Below, one piece after another: positions 22,585 through 29,343 of a DNA stretch of 32,419 nt (position 1 is its first letter; each line of letters opens with the position of its first letter). The translations under genes were made by a program, and so were the position numbers. Source of the stretch: Rhodanobacteraceae bacterium (GTDB lineage Bacteria; Pseudomonadota; Gammaproteobacteria; Xanthomonadales; Rhodanobacteraceae); the NCBI GenBank assembly GCA_004299705.1, contig SCQS01000061.1, positions 1 through 32,419 of the forward strand. Direction: 5' to 3'. The notes under the pieces are model-generated. The model had not been told where the DNA came from, did not search any database, and saw only the letters and a program-made list of their open reading frames with translations.

Positions 22585-23733
22585 TCACCACTCGGCCACG
22601 CTGCCGTCGGCATGCCGCCAGATCGGGTTGCGCCAACGGTGGCCGACCTTGGCCCGCTCCAGCACGTACGCCTCGTTGACGTTGATCCCGAGGCCCGGGC
22701 CTTCAGGGATGCCGAGGAATCCATCCTGGTACGTGAACACGCTGCGGTCGGTCACGTAGTCGAGCAGGTCGTTGCTGGTGTTGTAGTGGATGCCGAGGCT
22801 CTGCTCCTGGATGAAGGCGCTGTGGCACACGGCATCGAGTTGCAGGTTGGCGGCCAGCGCGATCGGACCCAGCGGGCAGTGCAGCGCCACGGCCACGTCG
22901 TAGGCTTCGGCCATCGCCGCGATCTTGCGGGTTTCGGTGATGCCGCCGGCGTGCGAGGGATCGGGCTGGATGATGTCGACGCCGCCGATCTGGAACACGC
23001 GCTTGAAGTCGCGGCGCGAATACAGCCGCTCGCCCAGCGCGATCGGCGCCGGTGAAATGGCCGCGAGTTCCGGGATGGCTTCGAGGTAATCCGACAGCAC
23101 CGGTTCCTCGATGAACATCAACTTGAAAGGCGTCAGTTCGTGCATCAGGACTTTCGCCATCGGTTTGTGCACGCGTCCGTGGAAATCCAGCGCCAGCCCG
23201 ACATCGGGGCCGACCGCTTCGCGCACGGCCTGCACGTTGTGCAGCACCTGCTCGACCTTGGCGTGCGAATCGATGTAATGCAGTTCCTCGGTCGCATTCA
23301 TTTTCAGCGCGGTGAATCCACGCGCGACGGCGTCGCGAGCCGCCTTGGCCGTGTCGGCCGGCCGGTCGCCGCCGATCCACGAATAGGCACGGATGCGCCG
23401 GCGCACCGGGCCGCCCAGCAGCGCGTGCACGGGTAGATTCGCGTCCTTGCCCTTGATGTCCCAAAGTGCCTGGTCGACCCCGGCGATCGCGCTCATCAGG
23501 ATCGGGCCGCCGCGATAAAAACCACCGCGGTACATCACGCTCCAGAGGTCCTCGATGTGGCGTGGATCCTGTCCGACCAGATAGTCGGACAGTTCTTCCA
23601 CCGCACTCGCGACGGTCTGGGCGCGGCCCTCCACGACCGGCTCGCCCCAGCCGCTGATGCCGGCGTCCGTGTCGATGCGCACGAACAACCAGCGGGGTGG
23701 AACCAGGAACGTGGTGAGGCGGGTGATCTTCAT
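22585..23733 (-). CDS. dgoD: D-galactonate dehydratase
   Basis: This 382-residue enolase-superfamily enzyme removes water from D-galactonate to give 2-keto-3-deoxygalactonate in the cytoplasm. It has the same length as the E. coli enzyme, and all the known residues are at the same numbers: Asp183, Glu209 and Glu235 as Mg ligands, with catalytic His185 (LDFHGRV) and His285 (HCPLGP). FYRGGPILMSAIAGVDQALW and the C-terminal SVAEW are also shared with E. coli DgoD. This rules out a fuconate or rhamnonate dehydratase as the better call. The ATG at 23733 overlaps the dgoA stop as ATGA. Confidence 0.97.
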   Translation of the reverse strand: MKITRLTTFLVPPRWLFVRIDTDAGISGWGEPVVEGRAQTVASAVEELSDYLVGQDPRHIEDLWSVMYRGGFYRGGPILMSAIAGVDQALWDIKGKDANLPVHALLGGPVRRRIRAYSWIGGDRPADTAKAARDAVARGFTALKMNATEELHYIDSHAKVEQVLHNVQAVREAVGPDVGLALDFHGRVHKPMAKVLMHELTPFKLMFIEEPVLSDYLEAIPELAAISPAPIALGERLYSRRDFKRVFQIGGVDIIQPDPSHAGGITETRKIAAMAEAYDVAVALHCPLGPIALAANLQLDAVCHSAFIQEQSLGIHYNTSNDLLDYVTDRSVFTYQDGFLGIPEGPGLGINVNEAYVLERAKVGHRWRNPIWRHADGSVAEW

Positions 23734-24371
23734 GCGTGACTCCTTGCGGTGGCAAGAAACTTCCATCGGTGCACGAAATCGTGGGCTGCGCGGGCGACTT
23801 CATCGACACTCTTGCCAGGTTTGTAAAGCGCAGACCCGATCCCGAACCCGGTGGCGCCGGCGTGGAGGTATTCGGCCATGTTTTGCAGGGTGATGCCCCC
23901 GACCGGCAAGATCGCGGTTTGCGGCGGCAACACCGCGCGCCAGGCCCTGAGCACTTTCGGTGTTACCTGTTCAGCCGGAAAAACCTTGATGGCATCGGCG
24001 CCCGCGCGCAGCGCCGCGAAGGCTTCGCTAGGTGTCGCGGTGCCGGGGGTGCAGAGCATGCCCGCGGTTTTTGCCGCGACGATGACCGCGGGGTCGGTGT
24101 GCGGCGTGACGATCAGGCGGCCGCCGGCTTGCGCCACCTCGGCGACCGCGTCGGGCGTCATCACCGTGCCGGCGCCGACCAGGCAGTCCTTGCCGAAAGC
24201 ATCGGAAAGGCGGCGGATGCTCTCGAGCGGTTCGGGCGAGTTGAGCGGCACTTCCAGGATGTGGAAGCCCGCTGTGATCAGCGCATCACCGATAGCGACG
24301 GCTTCATCCGGAGACAAGCCGCGCAGGATCGCGACGAGCGGCAACGGTTCGAGCCAATTCGTTTGCATCAT
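23730..24371 (-). CDS. dgoA: 2-dehydro-3-deoxy-6-phosphogalactonate aldolase
   Basis: This 213-residue class I aldolase of the KDPG aldolase family splits 2-keto-3-deoxy-6-phosphogalactonate into pyruvate and glyceraldehyde-3-phosphate. The Schiff-base lysine is Lys129 in AIKVFPAEQ and the catalytic acid is Glu40 in ILEVPLNSPEP. GAGTVMTPD and VTPHTD are the other family blocks. The NSPEP form after the glutamate is typical of DgoA rather than Eda. The long open frame upstream is a shadow through dgoK. The ATG at 24371 overlaps the dgoK stop as ATGA and a second in-frame ATG follows directly. E. coli often has dgoA fused or next to dgoD in the same way. Confidence 0.96.
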   Translation of the reverse strand: MMQTNWLEPLPLVAILRGLSPDEAVAIGDALITAGFHILEVPLNSPEPLESIRRLSDAFGKDCLVGAGTVMTPDAVAEVAQAGGRLIVTPHTDPAVIVAAKTAGMLCTPGTATPSEAFAALRAGADAIKVFPAEQVTPKVLRAWRAVLPPQTAILPVGGITLQNMAEYLHAGATGFGIGSALYKPGKSVDEVARAAHDFVHRWKFLATARSHA

Positions 24372-25318
24372 GACTGCTCCGGTTGCAGCAAGGCGTCGGA
24401 CGGCTTCGAATTGCGGACGGCTTCGAGGATTCGCCACAGGCCACGCGCGGAGGCGGCGGTGATGGTCGGCTGCAGCGCCAGGTCGAATAACGCAGCCGCG
24501 CGACGGTAACGCGCGCACAACGCCGCGTCTCCGACCAATGCCGGTGGCCGCCCGGCGTGCAGCCAACCCGAGGCCAGCATGCTGCGCCATTCCTCGCCGA
24601 TCAGCAGTCCGGAAAGATAGTCGGGTACCGCCGCGGTATCCATGCGTGATTCGAGCACGCGGGCGCGTGTCGAGAAAAGTTTCGTCAACGCCCCGGCGTT
24701 GCCGCTGGCATGCGCGGCGCGCACGCCGTCGTCGAAGGCATCCCCGTGCATGTCGGTTGTGTATGCCATCGACGCGCCCACCCCCAGGATCGAGTGATCC
24801 AGCAGCGTTGCGTACAGTTCGCCAGTCATCATCGTGGAGAAGCTGGCGATGCAACCGCCGCGCACGTCCACCCATTTGCTGTGGGTGCCGGGCAGGATCA
24901 ATTGGCCCGCCGTCGCGAGTTCGGGGTGTTGCGCAAGGGCGCCAAGAATCTGGGTTTCCTCGCCACGCATCACGTCGGGCTTCGCCGGGTCGCGCACACC
25001 GGGAACGATCGATATTCCACGGCCGCCAGCGGATCGGATCGGCGTGAGGTTGCCTGCGATCTTGCCGAGGTCGGCGGGCACATCGACGTAGGGTGCCTCG
25101 CGCCAGCCCTGGCGGCTGCCGACCATGCCCGCCGCCACGATCGTGCAGTCGGGCCAGCCCGCGCACACATCCGCGAGCGCCGCCTCGAAGCCGCCACTCG
25201 GAAGCTGGCGGATGCCCCACGGGCGCGTACGCGTTTCCTGCACGCAGCCATCGGCATCGAACAAGTAGGCGCGCAGGCTGCTCGTGCCCCAGTCCATCCC
25301 GATGGCCGAGGTGGGCAC
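24368..25318 (-). CDS. dgoK: 2-dehydro-3-deoxygalactonokinase
   Basis: This 316-residue kinase uses ATP to phosphorylate 2-keto-3-deoxygalactonate at C6. The N-terminal ASKHA phosphate loop is MDWGTSSLRAYLFD. AAGMVGSRQGW and LPGTHSKWVDV, followed by FSTMMTGELYATLL, are strong DgoK signatures. I chose the GTG at 25318, 5 bases after the dgoR stop, with AGGG upstream. A TTG 11 codons earlier would start inside dgoR, and the first ATG is too far in, within the phosphate loop. It is the second gene of the dgo operon and its stop is coupled to dgoA. Confidence 0.95.
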   Translation of the reverse strand: MPTSAIGMDWGTSSLRAYLFDADGCVQETRTRPWGIRQLPSGGFEAALADVCAGWPDCTIVAAGMVGSRQGWREAPYVDVPADLGKIAGNLTPIRSAGGRGISIVPGVRDPAKPDVMRGEETQILGALAQHPELATAGQLILPGTHSKWVDVRGGCIASFSTMMTGELYATLLDHSILGVGASMAYTTDMHGDAFDDGVRAAHASGNAGALTKLFSTRARVLESRMDTAAVPDYLSGLLIGEEWRSMLASGWLHAGRPPALVGDAALCARYRRAAALFDLALQPTITAASARGLWRILEAVRNSKPSDALLQPEQS

Positions 25319-25322
25319 GGTT

Positions 25323-26039
25323 TCAGCCCTTGCCCCGGCCGCGCTTGCCAAGCGCCAGGTTCTCGCGCGAATCCGTGATGATCTTCTGCATCGCGCGGTG
25401 CGCCGCCTGCGGCTGACGGCGCCGGATCGCTTCCAGCACCTTCTGATGCAAGGGCAGGGAATAGCTGAAGCTTTTCGCGGTGCGCGCCGAAAGCACCAGG
25501 AAGGTGTCGAGCGAACTCTCGACCACCGAGAACAACGACACCATCAACTCGTTGTTGGTGGCTTCCAGCACGGCCTCGTGGAAGGCGAGGTCGGCTTCGG
25601 TCCATTCCTCCAGCGAACGCGCTGCGGCCATGGCGTTGTACGCGGCATCCATCCGTTCCAGTTGCGCCGCGCTGCAACGTTTCGCTGCTGCTGCGGCGGC
25701 CGCGGGCTCGATGATCTCCCGCATCTCCGTCAATTTCTCGACGAAATCGTCGGTGGGCATGGATGCGCAGCGCCATGCGAGCACGTCGGCATCGAGCTGG
25801 TGCCAGAAGCGCGCAGCGCGCACGCGCGTTCCCACCTTGGGGCGCGATTCCACCAGACCCTTCGCGCTGAGCACTTTGAGCGCCTCCCGCAACGCGGTGC
25901 GGCTGACTTCCATCTGCTCGGCGAGCAACTCCTCACGCGGCAACACGTCACCGGGATGCAGCTCGCCCCCGACGATGCTCCGCCCCAGTTTTTGCGTCAC
26001 GTGTTCGTGCAAATTGCGCAGCATCGCGGCTTTGGGCAT
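25323..26039 (-). CDS. dgoR: GntR-family (FadR subfamily) repressor DgoR
   Basis: This 238-residue regulator of the galactonate operon has an N-terminal winged helix (about residues 12-78, with LPREELLAEQMEVSRTALRE) and an all-helical FCD effector domain with DLAFHEAVLEATNN. It probably releases DNA on binding galactonate, as E. coli DgoR does. The reading frame begins at 26090. I chose the ATG at 26039 (MPKAAMLRNLHEHV) because AGGAG lies 8 bases upstream. As first gene of the operon it should repress itself. A TTGT-N3-ACAA operator covers the predicted transcription start. Confidence 0.93.
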   Translation of the reverse strand: MPKAAMLRNLHEHVTQKLGRSIVGGELHPGDVLPREELLAEQMEVSRTALREALKVLSAKGLVESRPKVGTRVRAARFWHQLDADVLAWRCASMPTDDFVEKLTEMREIIEPAAAAAAAKRCSAAQLERMDAAYNAMAAARSLEEWTEADLAFHEAVLEATNNELMVSLFSVVESSLDTFLVLSARTAKSFSYSLPLHQKVLEAIRRRQPQAAHRAMQKIITDSRENLALGKRGRGKG

Positions 26040-26146
26040 CGGTGTGACTCCTGCTGATAGGCTGGCCTGCCCGCGCTCCTCGATGGGCATCGCAGGGTGA
26101 ATCGGCGAGGCCGGGCATGCGTGGCGGGCGTTGGTTGAATCTGATA

Positions 26147-26157
26147 TTGTCCTACAA
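26147..26157. promoter_or_regulatory. Candidate DgoR operator
   Basis: TTGTCCTACAA is an 11-base inverted repeat (TTGT-N3-ACAA), the usual shape of FadR-subfamily sites. It lies 5 bases downstream of the -10 box of the dgo promoter, over the predicted start of transcription, where a repressor blocks initiation. Confidence 0.6.
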
Positions 26158-26161
26158 ATAG

Positions 26162-26190
26162 TTTATACCAGCCTTGGCTTGTGCTGTCAC
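26162..26190 (-). promoter_or_regulatory. Promoter of the dgo operon
   Basis: On the minus strand, GTGACA (26185-26190) and TATAAA (26162-26167) are separated by exactly 17 bases. Each matches the sigma-70 consensus at 5 of 6. Transcription should start near 26155, about 115 bases before the dgoR ATG. The 464-base gap 26040-26503 also holds the GH43 regulatory region; no further gene is seen in it. Confidence 0.65.
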
Positions 26191-26404
26191 TCTAGCGTGG
26201 TTTCGCTCGCGCCGGGCGTTCGATGATTTGTCCTGCTCCGCATGGCAAGCCCGGGCCCGGTACCCTACGGTGGCGCCTGGAATCCCGCGGCCGTGCGTTG
26301 TGCATGTCACTGGTCCGGCCACCTTGCATCAAAACGATTGCGTCGACGCTCGCTGCGAAAGCGTTGCAGGCTGGTGGTCGTCGCGATGATCGTGGGGTTT
26401 TTGT

Positions 26405-26429
26405 AGCATAATATTGTATGCTTAATACA
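26405..26429. promoter_or_regulatory. Inverted repeats upstream of the GH43 gene
   Basis: An AT-rich island in the 464-base gap holds AGCATA-N6-TATGCT (26405-26422) and, overlapping it, TGTAT-GCTTA-ATACA (26415-26429). These could be a regulator site and part of the GH43 promoter, 75 bases before the start codon. No clear -35/-10 pair can be chosen. Confidence 0.35.
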
Positions 26430-26503
26430 GCGTTTTTAATCGATCGCTGGAACCGGGTGTCCATCGGCCATGTCGCGCCCGTGGCTACTTGCGGAGAGTC
26501 ATC

Positions 26504-27583
26504 ATGCAGACAAACAAGGCGCAGCGGGCAGGCAAATCTGTGCGGTCAATGCTGTGGTCATTCGCGACGACATTGACCGCCATTGCCATTGCGGCGCCGG
26601 GTTGCGGGTTGGCCCGGAATCGTGACTTGCTCAGCAATCCCTTGTTGCAGTCCGGGCCGGATCCCTGGATCGTCCAGCACGCTGGTTATTACTACTTCAC
26701 GGCTACCCTCGGCAATCGCATCGCGCTCCGCAAGACGCGCGATCTCGGGCGCCTCGCAGACGCGCCCGTCACCGTGGTTTGGCGTGCGCCGGCCAATGGT
26801 CCGGGTTCGGCGTCGGTATGGGCGCCGGAACTGCATTATCTCGACGGCAAGTGGTACATCTATTACGCCGCTGCGGACAAGGCGCACGATGACGATGCGC
26901 ATCGGCGCATCTACGTGCTGGAAGACGCGTCGGCCGACCCCACGCAAGGACATTGGGTGTCGCGTGGAGCGCTGAATATTGCGCGTCCCGGCATCGATCC
27001 CACGGTGTTTCAACTCAATGGCAAGTTGTATTTCGTCTATTCCGCATACGTGGGCGACCACAGCGACCTCGTGATCGCTCCGATGACCAATCCGTGGACT
27101 TTGGGCTCTCCCCAGGTGGACATCGCCCACCCGACCTACGCGTGGGAAATGCACGGCGGTCGCAAGATCATGGAAGGGCCGGCGTTTCTCGAAGGCCCCA
27201 CGGGCAAGTTGTTCATCACGTACTCGGCGAGCGCTTGCTGGTCCGACCATTACGCACTCGGGATGCTCAACGCGGCTGCTGGCACGAATCCGCTCGATGC
27301 CGCGTCGTGGCACAAATCGCCGCGGCCAGTGTTTGCGTCCGATCCGGCCAATGGCGTTTACGCCCCGGGCGGCAATGGCTTCTTCAAATCTCCAGACGGC
27401 AGGCAGACATGGATCGTCTATCACGCCAACAACGGACCCGGTTGGGGTTGCGGACCGCGCCGCTCGCCAAGGGTACAGATCGTGCATTGGCGCGCGAACG
27501 GTACGCCAGATTTCGGCGTGCCCGTCAAAACCGGGGTGCCGCTGCCTGCGCCATCGGACGTTGTGCCGCGCTCGCAGAGGTAG
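26504..27583 (+). CDS. Secreted GH43 family glycosidase, probable arabinofuranosidase/arabinanase
   Basis: This 359-residue five-bladed beta-propeller glycosidase is exported. Its signal peptide (about residues 15-37) ends in AAPGCGLA; the Cys gives a poor lipobox, so soluble export is more likely. The GH43 catalytic set is visible: Asp53 in GPDPW (base), Asp165 in GIDPTVF and Glu224 in IMEGPAF (acid). GSASVWAPELHYLDGKWYIYY is a family block. Similar proteins act on alpha-L-arabinofuranosides, but xylosidase or galactanase activity cannot be excluded. The ATG at 26504 has GGAGAG 7 bases upstream; a TTG 5 codons earlier overlaps that site. It is convergent with the GH93-like gene, 5 bases away. 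These two and the TonB receptor look like an arabinan utilisation locus. Confidence 0.88.
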   Translation: MQTNKAQRAGKSVRSMLWSFATTLTAIAIAAPGCGLARNRDLLSNPLLQSGPDPWIVQHAGYYYFTATLGNRIALRKTRDLGRLADAPVTVVWRAPANGPGSASVWAPELHYLDGKWYIYYAAADKAHDDDAHRRIYVLEDASADPTQGHWVSRGALNIARPGIDPTVFQLNGKLYFVYSAYVGDHSDLVIAPMTNPWTLGSPQVDIAHPTYAWEMHGGRKIMEGPAFLEGPTGKLFITYSASACWSDHYALGMLNAAAGTNPLDAASWHKSPRPVFASDPANGVYAPGGNGFFKSPDGRQTWIVYHANNGPGWGCGPRRSPRVQIVHWRANGTPDFGVPVKTGVPLPAPSDVVPRSQR

Positions 27584-27588
27584 ACCGT

Positions 27589-29184
27589 TCAACCTGAGCT
27601 GCCGCGCGCCGGGGTCTGCCCTGCGGCAGGATCGATCTGCAAATAATCGACATCCATCGCATGTTGGCCACCCGCTATCGTGATGTCGTGGTCGCCGGCA
27701 GCAATGGGCGCGCGGAAGGTCGTGATCTGCCAGCCGTCACCGTCGTCGCGGTCATTTTCACCAGCAACAGTGTGGCCGTCGATGCGCAACACCGGATGGG
27801 TCGCAAAGCCGAGATCCTGCCAGCGTACACAAAGCAGCTTGGCGCCACCCGCATCGACATGCACGTGAAAATCCAGTTGCCCCAGTGGCGCCGAAGCAAC
27901 TCGGGTCTTGCGCCCGCCGGACGCGGTAGGGTCATCGATCTGCACCGCCCAGCGCCGCGCCGCGTCTTCTGCTTCATAGCGGTCGAAACGCGCAGGTGCG
28001 CTGGCGTAAAGGATGACATTGTCGCCAGGATCCGCGGGGGCCTTGGGTGAAGACGACGAGGTGACCTGCAGCAGGTTCCCGTCGGGTTGCAGCAGCAATG
28101 CCTGCGTCCAGCCGGCATGGATATTGCCACTGAGCTTCTGCACCGGTGCCCTTGCTTCCCACCAGTGACCGCGGCCGAGATCGTTGTTCCAGTACATCGT
28201 GCGACCGCCCGGGTCACCACCACCGCCGGCTCTTCCAGCCAGCACGACCAGCACGCCCTCGGGGCCACCGACCGGCAGCCATTTCACGATCGGCGTCGCC
28301 GCCGGCCACTCGCCTGATTGCGTTTGCACCGGTGTACCGCGATCGGCGGGGTTCCCCCAGTCGAGGCCGTTGCTGCTGAATTTCAAATAGACGTGGCCAT
28401 TTTGCGGACCATCGATGTCCTCGTAGCTCATCACGTATTGCCCGTTCGGCATGTGCGTCACCACTGCCATGCCGGGACGTTCCACGCCGCCCGGGATCGC
28501 CACGTCGATGTGCTCGGGACCCCACGTGTGTCCGCCGTCGCGCGATACCTTCTGCGCGAGCAGCTGGTTGTAGCCTTCCGCCTTGTGCTGCTCGCTCGAG
28601 TAGTAGGCGACCATGAGGCCATTTTTGAGGATGCGGATGTTCGGCTCCCACACGCCGTGATTGTCGTTGGCCTCCGGCTTGCCGCCGCCTTGCACGATCG
28701 AACCGCGGTAGTGCCAGGTGCGACCGCCATCGCGCGATGCATACAGCTCCAGATCTTCTGCGACCACTTGACCTTTGCGGTTGCTGCGGGTGGCATTGGC
28801 CGCCAGCAGCACGGTGCCTGCGGGCAGCGGGCCGCTGGCGCGAGTCAGCACCGTGAGATTGGGTTGCCAACGCAACTGCCAGTCGGCTTGGCCCGCGTGC
28901 GCCTGATCGGTGACGTTCTCGACGAAGCGCCACTTGCCGCTTCCCCGGTCGCGCTCGTACAGCGGTATGCCGCCCGTTCCCTTGCGTTCGAAAGCCAGCA
29001 ACAGCCGTCCATTCCTTGACGGATCGGATTGGTAGGCAAGTTGCGTTATTGAACAGTAGCCCACGCCTTGCGCGAGAAAGGTGCCCTTGGTCGTTGCTAC
29101 CGGTGGTTGCGCGACTGAGGTAGCCGCAGGCGTCAACGCGCACGGGCCCACGAGGAAAGCGGTTACAAGGACGCGAATGCTCAT
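27589..29184 (-). CDS. Secreted sialidase-fold protein, probable GH93 exo-arabinanase with C-terminal CBM
   Basis: This 531-residue exported protein has a signal peptide of about residues 1-25. The main domain (about 30-390) is a six-bladed propeller with Asp-box-like repeats such as SRDGGRTWHY and SRDGGHTWGP. The region VWEPNIRILKNG and the lack of the sialidase arginine triad by eye suggest GH93 exo-alpha-1,5-arabinanase rather than a true sialidase. From about residue 400 (RYEAEDAARRW) to the end near VDYLQID is a CBM6/35-like beta-sandwich that binds sugar. It starts at 29184 with GGAG 13 bases upstream. It follows the TonB receptor after 159 bases and is probably in the same transcript. 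Family assignment is moderate. Confidence 0.8.
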   Translation of the reverse strand: MSIRVLVTAFLVGPCALTPAATSVAQPPVATTKGTFLAQGVGYCSITQLAYQSDPSRNGRLLLAFERKGTGGIPLYERDRGSGKWRFVENVTDQAHAGQADWQLRWQPNLTVLTRASGPLPAGTVLLAANATRSNRKGQVVAEDLELYASRDGGRTWHYRGSIVQGGGKPEANDNHGVWEPNIRILKNGLMVAYYSSEQHKAEGYNQLLAQKVSRDGGHTWGPEHIDVAIPGGVERPGMAVVTHMPNGQYVMSYEDIDGPQNGHVYLKFSSNGLDWGNPADRGTPVQTQSGEWPAATPIVKWLPVGGPEGVLVVLAGRAGGGGDPGGRTMYWNNDLGRGHWWEARAPVQKLSGNIHAGWTQALLLQPDGNLLQVTSSSSPKAPADPGDNVILYASAPARFDRYEAEDAARRWAVQIDDPTASGGRKTRVASAPLGQLDFHVHVDAGGAKLLCVRWQDLGFATHPVLRIDGHTVAGENDRDDGDGWQITTFRAPIAAGDHDITIAGGQHAMDVDYLQIDPAAGQTPARGSSG

Positions 29185-29343
29185 GGATTGGTCACGTCTC
29201 CTGCCATGAAGCGAAAGCAGGCGGGTTCGTTGGTGTCCACGCTTCGAGGCGCCGGCGTGTCCATCTATCTGGCCGCCGACAGGGGCACGGCATCGTGTGC
29301 CGTCGCGTGCACGGTATCCCGGCGCATGGTTGCCGAAGGTCGA

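Noticed and set aside
26405-26450. A -35/-10 pair for the GH43 gene
   Set aside because: Several weak combinations exist (TTGTAG with AATACA, TTGTAT with TAATCG), but none stands out enough to annotate as a promoter.
29185-29343. Small gene between the TonB receptor and the GH93-like gene
   Set aside because: The only open frame there runs antisense into the receptor and has no family likeness or ribosome site.
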